From Bradyrhizobium sp. Gha (GTDB lineage Bacteria; Pseudomonadota; Alphaproteobacteria; Rhizobiales; Xanthobacteraceae): a DNA stretch of 64,000 nucleotides. The position numbers were made by a program, and so were the translations under genes. Positions 1 through 9,716 of the stretch are shown here, in pieces. The stretch spans positions 372,001 through 436,000 of the forward strand of contig NZ_FOQM01000003.1 in NCBI RefSeq assembly GCF_900113735.1. The letters run 5' to 3'. How positions within the stretch are numbered: position 1 is the first letter of the stretch; every line of letters starts with the position of its first letter. A model generated the notes under the pieces. The model was not told the DNA's origin. It did not search any database and saw only the letters and a list, made by a program, of their open reading frames with translations.

Positions 1-1488
1 TGGATGAACCCGGCGGAATACCCCAGTACGGGCCGGGACTGGGAGGCCAAGTTCTACGGCGAGTGGTCGTCGAGCCCGAACGTCCGTCGCCGGCCCGAGG
101 ACTATCCTGTTAACGACGACAATTCGCCGATCAAGGTCGTCAATTACAACGCGGTCGGCGGCTCGACGGTGATGTACACGGCGCACTGGCCGCGGCTGCA
201 TCCCTCTGACTTCAAGGTGAAGACGCTCGACGGCGTCGCCGACGACTGGCCGATCGACTATGACACGCTGACGCCGTTCTTCGAAGAGAACGACCGCATG
301 ATGGGCACATCAGGCCTGTCAGGCGATCCGCGATCCCCGCTGACGCATCCGCCGATGCCTCAGCAGCCGCTGGGACTGTCCGGCGCCATCATTGCCAAGG
401 CCATGAACAAGCTCGGCTGGCACTGGTGGCCGTCGGACACGACGGTGGCGACGATGGACTATGAGGGCCGGGCGCGCTGCATCAATCTCGGTCATTGCAC
501 ACCGGCCTGCGCGCAAGGCGCAAAGTCCTCGACCGACATCACGTATTGGCCGCATGCGATCCGCGCCGGCGTCGAGCTGCGCACGCATTGCCGGGTGCGC
601 GAGATCACCACGGACGAGAACGGCATGGCCACGGGCGTGGTCTATTACGACAAGGACGGCATCGAGCAGTTCCAGCCGGCGCATGTCGTGATCATCGCCT
701 GCAACGGCGTCGGCACGCCGCGGCTGCTGCTCAACTCGAAGTCCGATCGCTTTCCGAACGGTCTTGCCAATTCGTCGGGCCTCGTCGGCAAGAATCTGAT
801 GTTCCATCCCTACGCGCAGATCTACGGCTACGTGAAGGAGCCGACCGACTCCAACCGTGCACCGCCGACCTGCCTGTGGAGCAAGGAGTGGTACGACACG
901 GACCTGTCGCGCGGCTTCGTGCGCGGCTATGGCGTCCAGTTCGTGCGCGGGGCTGGGCCGGTGTTCGAGGCTGTGGTCAGCGAGCAGAAGGGTATTCTGC
1001 CGTGGGGCGAGGATCATCACCGCGTTTTCCGCAAGCTCAACGGCCATCGGCTGGGCTTCTCCGCGATCTGCGAGGATCTGCCGGAGGAGCACAACCAGGT
1101 CACGCTCGATCCCGTGCTGAAGGACAGCCACGGCATCCCTGCGCCGAAGATCAACTACACGATCAGCGAGAACAGCCAGAGGATGATGGACCATGCGCTC
1201 GCCCGCGGACGCGAGATCCTCGAGACGGCGGGGGCAACCGACATCTGCGTCAACTCGCCGATCCCCTGGGGCGGCTGGCATCTGCTCGGTACCGCGCGGA
1301 TGGGCACCGATCCCAAGCGCTCAGTCGTCAACGAGTGGGGCCGCACGCACGACGTCAAAAACCTGTTCATCGTCGACGGCAGCATCTTCGTCACCTCGGG
1401 CGGCGTGAACCCGACGTCCACCATCCAGGCCCTCGCGCTCTACATCGCCGACCAGATGAAGCAGCGTCTCGCCAATTTGTTCGACTGA
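1..1488 (+). CDS. GMC-family FAD-dependent dehydrogenase (5' end outside window)
   Basis: The reading frame is open from base 1, so the true start and the N-terminal dinucleotide-binding GxGxxG region lie upstream of the window. The visible ~495 residues carry the GMC C-terminal substrate domain. It includes a WHLLGTARMG block whose His (codon at 1279) is the family's catalytic base, and a GVNPTSTIQA block (Asn codon at 1408) that supplies the second catalytic position. The closest families are membrane-associated gluconate, sorbitol or choline-type dehydrogenases that oxidise an alcohol and pass electrons to a cytochrome or quinone. The gene 8 bases downstream resembles the small subunit that accompanies such enzymes, which supports a two- or three-subunit dehydrogenase. 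The substrate cannot be told from sequence. Confidence 0.85.
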   Translation, partial: WMNPAEYPSTGRDWEAKFYGEWSSSPNVRRRPEDYPVNDDNSPIKVVNYNAVGGSTVMYTAHWPRLHPSDFKVKTLDGVADDWPIDYDTLTPFFEENDRMMGTSGLSGDPRSPLTHPPMPQQPLGLSGAIIAKAMNKLGWHWWPSDTTVATMDYEGRARCINLGHCTPACAQGAKSSTDITYWPHAIRAGVELRTHCRVREITTDENGMATGVVYYDKDGIEQFQPAHVVIIACNGVGTPRLLLNSKSDRFPNGLANSSGLVGKNLMFHPYAQIYGYVKEPTDSNRAPPTCLWSKEWYDTDLSRGFVRGYGVQFVRGAGPVFEAVVSEQKGILPWGEDHHRVFRKLNGHRLGFSAICEDLPEEHNQVTLDPVLKDSHGIPAPKINYTISENSQRMMDHALARGREILETAGATDICVNSPIPWGGWHLLGTARMGTDPKRSVVNEWGRTHDVKNLFIVDGSIFVTSGGVNPTSTIQALALYIADQMKQRLANLFD

Positions 1489-1495
1489 GGCCCTC

Positions 1496-1945
1496 ATGTC
1501 TGAAAGTCTTCAGCTCACGCGCGCGCAGCGCGACGACCTCCGCACCGTCGCGGGGATGATCGTTCCCGCCAGTGACGAGTACAAGGTGCCCGGCGCCGAC
1601 GACGCCGCGATCCAGGCCGATATCCTTGCGACGCTCGGCCGCGACACCAAATTGGTCGCGACGGCGCTGGACCATCTGGCGCGGCTCGCAGGTCGGCCGC
1701 TCGCGGAGCTCGAGGCTACGAAGCGCGATGCAGTGGCGCAGGAGTTTCGCAAGCACGGCGGCGCGGCCGCGGCAACGCTCGTTCGCGTCGTTCTGCAATG
1801 CTACTATCGCGACGACCGCGTGCTGCGCTCGCTCGGCCTCGAGCTGCGCGCACCGTTCCCCAGGGGCCATGTGCTCCCGGACGGCGACTGGTCGCTGCTC
1901 GATCCCGTCAAGGCGAGGGGCGGATCGCTGCGGCGAGCGCCCTAG
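1496..1945 (+). CDS. Small partner subunit of the GMC dehydrogenase (gluconate 2-dehydrogenase subunit 3-like)
   Basis: This 149-residue protein begins 8 bases after the GMC stop codon and is surely cotranscribed with it. Its start reads MSESLQLTRAQRDDLRTVAG and continues into a motif ending in MIVPASDEY. That resembles the gluconate 2-dehydrogenase subunit 3 group, small helical proteins that accompany GMC flavoproteins and are needed for export or stability of the large subunit. No twin-arginine or Sec signal peptide is seen at this start, although many family members have one. Function is assigned by context plus weak resemblance, so the name is tentative. Confidence 0.6.
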   Translation: MSESLQLTRAQRDDLRTVAGMIVPASDEYKVPGADDAAIQADILATLGRDTKLVATALDHLARLAGRPLAELEATKRDAVAQEFRKHGGAAAATLVRVVLQCYYRDDRVLRSLGLELRAPFPRGHVLPDGDWSLLDPVKARGGSLRRAP

Positions 1946-2036
1946 CCATCTGGGCAGTCCAGCCCGGGGTCCGGGGCAGGCACCTTGCGCGAGAGGGAAC
2001 AGGCCACCATCTGTGTGAGCCTCAAGGACTCCTACC

Positions 2037-3056
2037 ATGCTGGATTTCACTTCAGACATCGTCGATGACGCGCCGTCATCGCGAACGACAGCGTCTGCTC
2101 CGCTCGATGACCGGGCCCTGCTGGACGCCTATTCCAATGCCGTGATCGACGTGACCGACCGCGTCGGCCCCGCGGTCGTGCGTGTCGAGACCGGGCCAAA
2201 GGTGCCGAACGGCCGCGAGCGCGGCGGGCTCGGCTCCGGCATCGTGATCTCGCCGGACGGGTTGGTGCTCACCAACAGCCATGTGGTTGGCGCCTCCAGG
2301 GAGATCAGGCTGCGCGACGTCGAGGGCAATGTGGGCGACGCCCGGGTGCTCGGCGTCGATCCTGATACGGACCTCGCGTTGTTGCGCGCCAACGGCGTGC
2401 GCGACCTGCCTTATGCCGCGCTTGGCAATTCCAAGACGCTGCGGCGCGGTCAGCTCGTGATCGCAATCGGTAACCCGCTCGGTTTTGAATCGACCGTCAC
2501 CGCCGGCGTGGTGTCGGCGCTCGGGCGCTCGATCCGCTCGGTCAGCGGCCGCACCATCGAGGACGTGATCCAGACCGACGCCGCGCTCAATCCCGGCAAT
2601 TCCGGCGGACCGTTGGTGTCGTCGAATGCCGAGGTGATCGGCATCAACACGGCCATCATCAACGGTGCGCAAGGCATATGCTTCGCGGTCGCCAGCAACA
2701 CGGCGCAATTCGTGCTGTCGGAGATCATCCGTCACGGCTACGTTCGCCGCGCCTTTATCGGCGTTGCCGGGCAGACCGCGCCGGTGCCGCGCCGCCATGC
2801 GATGCTGGCCGGCGTCGAGAACGAGATGGGCGCGCTCCTTATGCAGATCGAGCCGGATGGACCTGCGGCGAAGGCGGGTCTGCTGCCCGGTGACGTCGTG
2901 ATCAAGCTCGATGGTGTCGACATCAACGGCGTCGACGATCTGATCCGCGCGCTCGACCGCGACCGGATCGGCCGCCGCCTCGCCATGGACGTGCTGCGGC
3001 TCGGCCGCCTGCGGGCGATCGATATCGATCCGATCGAGCGCAAGCCGGCCCGCTAG
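2037..3056 (+). CDS. Trypsin-like S1C serine protease with PDZ domain (DegP/HtrA-like)
   Basis: The 339-residue protein has the catalytic triad of HtrA proteases: His82 in LTNSHVVG, Asp112 in DTDLALL and Ser189 in NPGNSGGP. A single PDZ domain follows (about residues 250-330, with DGPAAKAGLLPGDVV). The N-terminus is acidic and polar and shows no signal peptide or transmembrane helix. This form therefore looks cytoplasmic, or at least not Sec-exported, unlike classical DegP. The start is supported by AAGGA upstream of the ATG at 2037. It is shorter than two-PDZ DegP and similar in layout to single-PDZ DegS-like proteins without an anchor. The client proteins are unknown. Confidence 0.85.
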   Translation: MLDFTSDIVDDAPSSRTTASAPLDDRALLDAYSNAVIDVTDRVGPAVVRVETGPKVPNGRERGGLGSGIVISPDGLVLTNSHVVGASREIRLRDVEGNVGDARVLGVDPDTDLALLRANGVRDLPYAALGNSKTLRRGQLVIAIGNPLGFESTVTAGVVSALGRSIRSVSGRTIEDVIQTDAALNPGNSGGPLVSSNAEVIGINTAIINGAQGICFAVASNTAQFVLSEIIRHGYVRRAFIGVAGQTAPVPRRHAMLAGVENEMGALLMQIEPDGPAAKAGLLPGDVVIKLDGVDINGVDDLIRALDRDRIGRRLAMDVLRLGRLRAIDIDPIERKPAR

Positions 3057-3115
3057 CGTGGGTGCCCTCGGGCGAGGTATGACGGTGCCATGCGTTGTCC
3101 TCGGAAACCCGCCGC

Positions 3116-4837
3116 ATGATGCCGGCGCATGAGACCTACGACGTCATTGTCATCGGCGCTGGCGCCGGTGGCATGACGGCTGCGGCGGTCGCCGCCACCG
3201 AAGGTCTGCGCGTGCTCGTGATCGAGAAGACTGCCTTTGTCGGCGGCACCACGGCGTGGTCCGACGGCATGGTCTGGATTCCCGCCAATCCAAAGATGAA
3301 AGAGGCGGGGCTGTCTGACAGCATTACGGATGCCGTTCGCTATCTGTCGAGCACGGTGCCTGAGCCGACCAATGCCGGCTTGCGCGCTGCCTTCCTCGCC
3401 CGCGGGCCGGAGGCGGTCGCCTGGCTCGAGGCCAACACCGAAGTGCGCCTTCAACCGGTAAAAGCCTATCCGGATCATTATCCGGAGCTGCTGGGCGCGA
3501 GGTCGGGGCGTGTGCTCGAGCCGGTCGTCTTCGACGGCACCCGGCTGGGCGCGCATTTCGCGCGACTGCGCGCGCCGATGCCGGAGTTGACAATATTCCG
3601 CGGAATGATGGTCGATCGACGTGACATCCTGCATCTGCGCGGGGCCGGAAAATCGCTGCGCCCGACCTTGCGCGCGGCGCGGCTCCTTTCCGGGTACGCG
3701 CTGCAGCGGCTGCGCAGCCCGCGGGGAACGACACTGCATCTCGGCAATGCGCTCGCGGCACGGCTCTATGCCTCGCTGCTGACGCGGCGGGTCGAGATCC
3801 TCTTTAGCGCCGATGTCGAGGATTTGTCGGTGCAGGGCGATGGCGTCCGCGGTGTGGTGATCCGCCATGGCGCACGTGACCGCTGGATTGCGGCGCGCCG
3901 CGGCGTGGTGGTCGCAACTGGCGGCTTCTCGCACGACGCGACCCTGCGCAAGCGCTTCTTCCCGCCTGCTGCTGGATTTGTCTCGGCAACGAACACCTCG
4001 GCCACGGGGGATGGTCTTCGCCTCGCGACGGCAGTCGGTGCAGCGCTGAACGTCGACGCGACGAGCCCGGCCTATTGGGTGCCCGTCTCGCTGTTCCGTC
4101 GCGCCGACGGCAGCCGCGGCGTGTTTCCGCACACGATCACCGAGCGCGCCAAGCCCGGCGTGATCGCTGTCAACGCCGCTGGCCGCCGCTTCGTCAACGA
4201 GGCGCTGTCCTACCACGAGTTCGTGCTCGCCATGCTACGCGATGGCAGTGGCGAACCGGACCGTCCGTTCTATCTGGTCTGCGATCGCCAGTTCCTGTGG
4301 ACCTACGGCCTTGGTCGCATCAAGCCGTTCACGCGCAATCTCCGGCGCTATGTGGCGAAGGGCGAGTTGATCGAGGCGCCCGACATCGCGCAGCTTGCGG
4401 CGAAGACCGGCATCAAGCCGAGCGTGCTCGCCGCGACGATTGCGAGCTACAATTCCGATGCGAAGGAGGGGCGCGATCCCGAGTTCGGCCGCGGCAGCAC
4501 CCTCTATCAGCGGCATCTCGGTGATATCAGCCACAAGCCCAATCCATGCGTCGCGCCGATCCTTGGGGCACCGTTCTTCGCGCTGCGAATCTACCCCGCC
4601 GATCTCGGCACGGCGATCGGCATGAAGGTCGATGCGCAGGCGCGGGTGCTGCGCCAGGACGGCACGCCGATTGCGGGGCTCTACGCCTGCGGCAATGACA
4701 TGGGCTCGATCATGAACGGGAACCAACCGGCGCCGGGGATCATGCTCGGGCCGGCGCTGACGTTCGGGTATATCGCGGGACGGCATTTGGCGGAGGGGGT
4801 GGCAGCAGCGACGAGTCCCACGAAGGTGTCCGTCTGA
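3116..4837 (+). CDS. FAD-dependent oxidoreductase, 3-ketosteroid-delta1-dehydrogenase / fumarate-reductase flavoprotein family
   Basis: About 573 residues from the ATG at 3116; a second ATG at 3119 is equally possible, and an upstream in-frame TTG at 3095 is less likely. The N-terminus has a Rossmann FAD motif, YDVIVIGAGAGGMTAA, followed by EKTAFVGGTTAWSDG. The C-terminal FAD region reads GLYACGNDMGS and then NQPAPGIMLGPALTFGYIAG. This pattern is typical of the KstD-like group that desaturates steroid or other cyclic ketones using FAD. It starts about 60 bases after the protease gene, with no other steroid genes near. The substrate is therefore open, and a general succinate/fumarate-type dehydrogenase is an alternative. 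Confidence 0.8.
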   Translation: MMPAHETYDVIVIGAGAGGMTAAAVAATEGLRVLVIEKTAFVGGTTAWSDGMVWIPANPKMKEAGLSDSITDAVRYLSSTVPEPTNAGLRAAFLARGPEAVAWLEANTEVRLQPVKAYPDHYPELLGARSGRVLEPVVFDGTRLGAHFARLRAPMPELTIFRGMMVDRRDILHLRGAGKSLRPTLRAARLLSGYALQRLRSPRGTTLHLGNALAARLYASLLTRRVEILFSADVEDLSVQGDGVRGVVIRHGARDRWIAARRGVVVATGGFSHDATLRKRFFPPAAGFVSATNTSATGDGLRLATAVGAALNVDATSPAYWVPVSLFRRADGSRGVFPHTITERAKPGVIAVNAAGRRFVNEALSYHEFVLAMLRDGSGEPDRPFYLVCDRQFLWTYGLGRIKPFTRNLRRYVAKGELIEAPDIAQLAAKTGIKPSVLAATIASYNSDAKEGRDPEFGRGSTLYQRHLGDISHKPNPCVAPILGAPFFALRIYPADLGTAIGMKVDAQARVLRQDGTPIAGLYACGNDMGSIMNGNQPAPGIMLGPALTFGYIAGRHLAEGVAAATSPTKVSV

Positions 4838-4858
4838 CAATCGTCCCGGCTATATCCG

Positions 4859-4945
4859 CGTCGTTGCGAGCGTAGCGAAGCATCCACAAATCTCTCGGCG
4901 GAGGCAGCCTGGATTGCTTCGCCGCAAGGGCTCCTCGGAATGACG
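4859..4945. repeat. Palindromic interspersed repeat, copy 1 (CATTGCGAG family)
   Basis: An imperfect inverted repeat of about 87 bases. One edge reads CGTCGTTGCGAGCG, the core carries GAAGCATCCA and GCCTGGATTGCTTCG, and the other edge reads GGCTCCTCGGAATGACG. Related copies occur at 41366-41482 and 45463-45550. All three lie between genes and can fold into a long hairpin. This copy sits between the convergent flavoprotein and indolepyruvate oxidoreductase genes and could also act as a bidirectional terminator. Confidence 0.8.
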
Positions 4946-4973
4946 CGTGGAGGGAGACTTGCGTCCCTCACCG

Positions 4974-7900
4974 CTACTCCGCTGCCGCCGCAAACCGGCT
5001 GTTCTCCAGCTCTGCTTCCAGCCGCGCCTTCTCCGCCGCAGCCAGCTTGATGTTGGCTTCCTTGACGTGGCCGAAGCCGCGGATCGTCTCCGGCACGCGG
5101 GCGAGCCGCGCCAGCAGCGGAATCTGCTCGGGCCTCAGCCCAACGATCCGCTGATCGATCATCTCAAGGTAATCCGCGACCAATTTCCGCTCGCTGCGGC
5201 GCTCCTCGGTGCGGCCGAACGGGTCGAACGCTCCGCCGCGCAAGAATTTCAGCTTTGCTAGAATGCGGAAGGCATGGATGATCCAGCCGCCGAACTCCTG
5301 CTTCTGAAGCCGGCCATTCGTCTTGTCGCGCCTCGCAAAAATCGGCGGAGCGAGATGGTACTTCAACGTGAAATCGCCGTCGAATTTCTCCGACAGCTTT
5401 TTGGCAAAGCTGCCGTCGGTATAGAGCCGCGCGACCTCGTATTCGTCCTTGTAAGACATCAGCTTGAACAGGTTCTTCGCCACCGCCTCGGTCAGCTCCG
5501 TGGACGCCGAGGCCGCGCTCTCCGCCTTCCGGACCTTGGCAACGGCCGCGAGATAGCGACCCGCGTAGGCCTTGTCCTGATAGCCGGTCAGAAATTCCGC
5601 GCGCGTCGCGATGATGTCGTCGAGCGACCTAGTCGAAACCGACGCGCGGCTCTTGAACTGGAGCACGCTGCGCACCCGCGACATGTCGTGGGCCGCGAGG
5701 CGGCCCCAGGTGAAGGCGAGCTTGTTCATCTCGATCGCGGCGCCGTTGATCTCGATGGCGCGGAGCAGGGCCTCCAGCGACAGCGGGATCGCGCCCTTCT
5801 GGAAGGCGAAGCCGAGCATGAAGGGATTGGTCGCGATGCTGTCGCCCATCAGCGCCGCGGCAATGCCTGTGGCGTCGATGATGTCGAGGTTCTTGTCGCC
5901 GACGGCGTCGCGCAGCACGGTCTGCATCGCGCCCATCTCGAAATCGATGTCTGGATTTTGCACGAAGCTCGCGGTCGGCTGCAAATCAGCGTTGATATAG
6001 GCCCTGGTCGCGCCACGCTCGGCGCGGCTCAGCGCAGTCGGGCCGGCCGAGACGATCATGTCGCAGCCGAGGATGACGTCGGCGCCGCCCGTGGTGATGC
6101 GGACCGCCGAAATATCGTCCGGCTTCGGCGCGATGCGGACATGGCTCATCACCGCGCCGTTCTTCTGCGACAAACCGGTGAAGTCCAGCGCCGAACAGCC
6201 GCGGCCGTCGACATGAGCGGCCATGCCGAGCAGGGCGCCAATGGTGATGACGCCGGTGCCACCGATGCCGGTGACGAGGATGTTGTAGGGACCGTCAAGC
6301 TCACGCGCCGGTGGTAGCGGCAGGTCCGCGAAGAGCTGCCCGGAATCGAGCGCCGAACTCTTCATGCGCTTGAGCGAGCCGCCATGCACGGTGACAAAGC
6401 TCGGGCAAAAGCCTTCGACGCAGGAAAAGTCCTTGTTGCAGTTCGACTGGTCGATCTGCCGTTTGCGGCCGAGCTCGGTCTCCAGCGGTTGCACCGAGAC
6501 GCAGTTGGAGGCCTGCGAGCAATCGCCGCAGCCCTCGCAAACGAGCTCGTTGATGAAAGCGCGCTTGGCAGGATCGGGATAGAGCCCGCGCTTGCGGCGG
6601 CGGCGCTTTTCGGCGGCGCAGGTCTGGTCGTAGATCACGACCGTCAGGCCCTTGATATCGCGCAGCTCGCGCTGCACCGCATCGAGCTCGCGGCGGTGAT
6701 GGATGGTCGCGCCTTGCGGGAAGTAATTGCCCTCAGGGTATTTGGTCGGGTCGTCCGAGACGATCGCGAGCCGCTTGACGCCCTCCGCCCAGACCTGATG
6801 CGCGATCTGCGCAACGTTGAAGGCGCCCTCGGCCGGCTGGCCGCCGGTCATCGCCACCGCGTCGTTGTAGAGGATCTTGTAGGTGATGTTGATGCCGGCG
6901 GCCGATGCCGCGCGCAGCGCCAGCAAGCCGGAATGCGTGTAGGTGCCGTCGCCGAGATTCTGGAAAATGTGCTTCTCGGTGGTGAAGGGCGACTGGCCGA
7001 TCCAGTTCACGCCTTCGGCGCCCATATGCGAGATCAGATCGGTGCGGCGCGTCGGCATGCTGAGCGCCATGCCGTGGCAGCCGATGCCGGCCATGGCGCG
7101 ACTTCCCTCGGGCACGCGGGTCGAGGAATTGTGCGGGCAGCCGGAGCAGAAGAACGGCGTACGCGCGAGCTTGATCTGCGCGCTTGACGTGACGGGATTG
7201 TCGAAGGCCTCGAGCCGGGCGAGGCGCTGCTCCAGCACCGGGCTGTGATGCCCGAGCTTGCGCAAGCGCGCCACCAGCGCGCCCGCGACGATCGTCGGCG
7301 TCAGTTCGCCTTCGCTCGGGAGCAGCGGCGCGCCGCTTTCGTCGCGCTTGCCTGTGACCGTCGGACGCTTTGAGGCGTCGATGTTGTAGAGGATGCGCAT
7401 CAGCTGGTCTTCGATGAAGCCGCGCTTCTCCTCGACCACCAGCACGTCCTGAAGCCCTTCGGCGAAACGCTTGGCACCGCTTTCCTCCAGCGGCCAGGTC
7501 AGCGCGACCTTGTAGATGCGCAAGCCCAGATCCCGGGCATCCTTGTCGGTAATGCCTAATTCAGCGAGTGCCTGGCGCAGATCGAGATATGCCTTGCCGG
7601 TCGCGACGATGCCGAGCCGCGCCGGCTTGGAATCGAGCACGATGCGATCGAGCTGGTTGGCGCGGGTGAAAGCCTGCACCGCCGCCATCTTCGGGCCGAA
7701 CAGGCGCTTCTCCGCCTCCAGCGGCGGATCGGGCCAGCGGATATTGAGGCCGCCCGGCGGCATCTCGAAATCGTCGGGGAGCACGATCTTGATGCGTTCA
7801 GGGTCGCTCTCAATCGAGGCCGAGCTTTCAACCGTCTCGCTGATCGCCTTGAAGCCGACCCAGCAGCCGGAGAAGCGCGAGAGCGCAAAGCCGTAGAGGC

Positions 7901-8447
7901 CGAGATCGAGGTAATCCTGCAGCGTGGCCGGATTGATCACGGGGATCATTGCCGCAGCGAACACCTGCTCGCTCTGATGCGCCAGCGTCGAAGACTGGCA
8001 GCCATGGTCATCGCCGGCGAGCGCCAGTACGCCGCCATTGAGCGAGGTGCCGGCTGCGTTGGCATGCTTGAGCGCATCGACGGAGCGGTCCACGCCGGGG
8101 CCCTTGCCGTACCAGATGCCGAACACGCCATCGACCTTGGCGCCCGGAAACAGCCCGACCTGCTGGCTGCCCCAGACGGCGGTCGCAGCCAGGTCCTCGT
8201 TCAGGCCGGGGACGAAAGCGATGTCGTGCTGCTGGAGGTGCGACTTGGCGCGCCACAGCGCGTGGTCGTACATGCCGAGCGGGGAACCGCGATAACCCGA
8301 GATGAAGCCGCCGGTGTTGAGCCCCTGGCGCCGGTCGCGTTCGCGCTGCAACATGGGCAAGCGGACCAGGGCCTGGGTGCCGGACAGGAATATCCGCTTC
8401 GATCCGAGCCGGTATTTATCGTCCAGCTCGACCTGCAACAGCGTCAT
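4974..8447 (-). CDS. Indolepyruvate ferredoxin oxidoreductase, fused alpha-beta form
   Basis: A 1157-residue single-chain 2-oxoacid:ferredoxin oxidoreductase that decarboxylates arylpyruvates (indole-3-pyruvate and relatives) to aryl-acyl-CoA. The start is the ATG at 8447, which gives MTLLQVELDDKYRLGSKR and has a GGAC-type ribosome site just upstream. A start farther up at 8567 lacks family similarity. In order there are a pyrimidine-binding domain (SGYRGSPLGMYD), a thiamine-pyrophosphate domain with NLGDGTYTHSG and ILYNDAVAMTGGQ, cysteine clusters CSGCPHNS and CEGCGDCSQASNC for Fe-S centres, and an IorB-like gamma domain with GIGGTGVITIG. It stands alone and diverges from the hotdog gene. 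It probably acts in aromatic amino acid breakdown. Confidence 0.9.
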   Translation of the reverse strand: MTLLQVELDDKYRLGSKRIFLSGTQALVRLPMLQRERDRRQGLNTGGFISGYRGSPLGMYDHALWRAKSHLQQHDIAFVPGLNEDLAATAVWGSQQVGLFPGAKVDGVFGIWYGKGPGVDRSVDALKHANAAGTSLNGGVLALAGDDHGCQSSTLAHQSEQVFAAAMIPVINPATLQDYLDLGLYGFALSRFSGCWVGFKAISETVESSASIESDPERIKIVLPDDFEMPPGGLNIRWPDPPLEAEKRLFGPKMAAVQAFTRANQLDRIVLDSKPARLGIVATGKAYLDLRQALAELGITDKDARDLGLRIYKVALTWPLEESGAKRFAEGLQDVLVVEEKRGFIEDQLMRILYNIDASKRPTVTGKRDESGAPLLPSEGELTPTIVAGALVARLRKLGHHSPVLEQRLARLEAFDNPVTSSAQIKLARTPFFCSGCPHNSSTRVPEGSRAMAGIGCHGMALSMPTRRTDLISHMGAEGVNWIGQSPFTTEKHIFQNLGDGTYTHSGLLALRAASAAGINITYKILYNDAVAMTGGQPAEGAFNVAQIAHQVWAEGVKRLAIVSDDPTKYPEGNYFPQGATIHHRRELDAVQRELRDIKGLTVVIYDQTCAAEKRRRRKRGLYPDPAKRAFINELVCEGCGDCSQASNCVSVQPLETELGRKRQIDQSNCNKDFSCVEGFCPSFVTVHGGSLKRMKSSALDSGQLFADLPLPPARELDGPYNILVTGIGGTGVITIGALLGMAAHVDGRGCSALDFTGLSQKNGAVMSHVRIAPKPDDISAVRITTGGADVILGCDMIVSAGPTALSRAERGATRAYINADLQPTASFVQNPDIDFEMGAMQTVLRDAVGDKNLDIIDATGIAAALMGDSIATNPFMLGFAFQKGAIPLSLEALLRAIEINGAAIEMNKLAFTWGRLAAHDMSRVRSVLQFKSRASVSTRSLDDIIATRAEFLTGYQDKAYAGRYLAAVAKVRKAESAASASTELTEAVAKNLFKLMSYKDEYEVARLYTDGSFAKKLSEKFDGDFTLKYHLAPPIFARRDKTNGRLQKQEFGGWIIHAFRILAKLKFLRGGAFDPFGRTEERRSERKLVADYLEMIDQRIVGLRPEQIPLLARLARVPETIRGFGHVKEANIKLAAAEKARLEAELENSRFAAAAE

Positions 8448-8609
8448 TTCAGGCGTCCTTGTCTCGTGTCCGGTAGGAATTTTGCGCCACGGAAAGAGCG
8501 GCGACTTGCGAAGCGGGTGTTGCCAGTCAAAAGCATGGGGCACCGAAGTCAATATCGCTGGCCGCATCCGTGGCGGGCCTGCTAGTCATGGCTGCCTGCG
8601 GAGGAGCCC

Positions 8610-9566
8610 ATGACTGCAAGTGTGTTCAATACTGAGATCACCGAGACCGCCGAGGCCCTGATCGGGCCGTGGCGTCAGCCGCGCCAGATGCTGCACGCGC
8701 AGGTGTACGACGCACACGCGTCCATCCACGACGATGCCACCGCGCAGAAGCTCGGGTTCAAGGGTGGCACCATCGAGGGGCCGACGCATTTCAGCCAGTT
8801 CGCGCCGCTCGGTGCGCGTCTCTGGGGGCAGGCGTGGTTTGAGAGCGGCTGTCTCTCCGCGCATTATCGCAGCGTCTGCTATGAGGGCGAGGAGGTGCAG
8901 GCGATCCTGTCAAAACCTTTGTCCGGAACGAGCCAGTGCCAGATCCAGATGGTGAAGCGCGACGGCACCGAGGTGCTGCGGGGCACGGCGTCGGTCGGTG
9001 ATCCCGGCAATGCCACAGCGCTCGAGGCGCGCCTGACCGAGCTCAAGCCGCTCGTCGATCCCGTGATCCTGCGCGACGTCAAGGTGGCGCAGACCAGCAA
9101 GCGACAGACGGTGCGGATGGCGTTCGATCAGAACATGGGCGACCTCTATCCGTTTTCGCTGAGGCAGAAGCTCGCTGTCATCACCGAGAACTCGGCCTAC
9201 TATTCGGGCGCCGACAATCCCTGGGGACAAGCCATCATTCCGATGGAGATGCTGAGCGTGCTGTTCCAGTACCGCTCCAAGGAAGATCCGCTGCCGGCGA
9301 AGGGGCCGGCCGTCGGCTTGTTCGCCGACCAGGAGATCCGGCTGGTGAGGGGACCACTTTTCGTCGGCGAGGAGTACGAGGTGGAGCGCGAGGTGGTCGC
9401 GCTGTCCGGCAGCCGCCGCACCGAGAGCGCCTGGGTGAAGACGCGCGTGTTCGACAAGGCGGGCGCGATGGTCGCAACGATGCTGCTCAACATGGCGACG
9501 CTGAAGGACTCCTATGCGCCGTATGAGGAGGAGTATCGGCGGCTGTATGGTGATACTGGCCGCTAA
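8610..9566 (+). CDS. Hotdog-fold protein (MaoC-like acyl dehydratase/thioesterase superfamily), function unknown
   Basis: A 318-residue protein with GGAGGAG immediately upstream of its ATG. The segment KGGTIEGPTHFSQFAPLG resembles the helix region of MaoC-like hotdog domains, and the length suits a double hotdog. A second domain with LFADQEIRLVRGPLFVGEEY then AWVKTRVFDKAGAMVATMLL is compatible with that. The expected hydratase Asp/His dyad is not convincingly present in the part I can match, so neither hydratase nor thioesterase activity should be assumed. It diverges from the indolepyruvate oxidoreductase across a 162-base shared promoter region, so an acyl-CoA-related role is plausible but unproven. 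Confidence 0.6.
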   Translation: MTASVFNTEITETAEALIGPWRQPRQMLHAQVYDAHASIHDDATAQKLGFKGGTIEGPTHFSQFAPLGARLWGQAWFESGCLSAHYRSVCYEGEEVQAILSKPLSGTSQCQIQMVKRDGTEVLRGTASVGDPGNATALEARLTELKPLVDPVILRDVKVAQTSKRQTVRMAFDQNMGDLYPFSLRQKLAVITENSAYYSGADNPWGQAIIPMEMLSVLFQYRSKEDPLPAKGPAVGLFADQEIRLVRGPLFVGEEYEVEREVVALSGSRRTESAWVKTRVFDKAGAMVATMLLNMATLKDSYAPYEEEYRRLYGDTGR

Positions 9567-9716
9567 GAAGTGCGCCTCACGGCCGCTCATCCTTTAAGCA
9601 AATGCACGTCGCAAAAGCCGACGCACAGGGAATAAGCAGGAGTCGATCTCTGACGTAACCTTCTGAGTGCACAACGATTTCCCTTGCGGCCCTGACGCTC
9701 ACGCGATTGTACACAA

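Noticed and set aside
3095..3115. Upstream TTG start for the ketosteroid dehydrogenase-like flavoprotein
   Set aside because: ATG codons at 3116/3119 put the FAD motif at the usual distance from the N-terminus.
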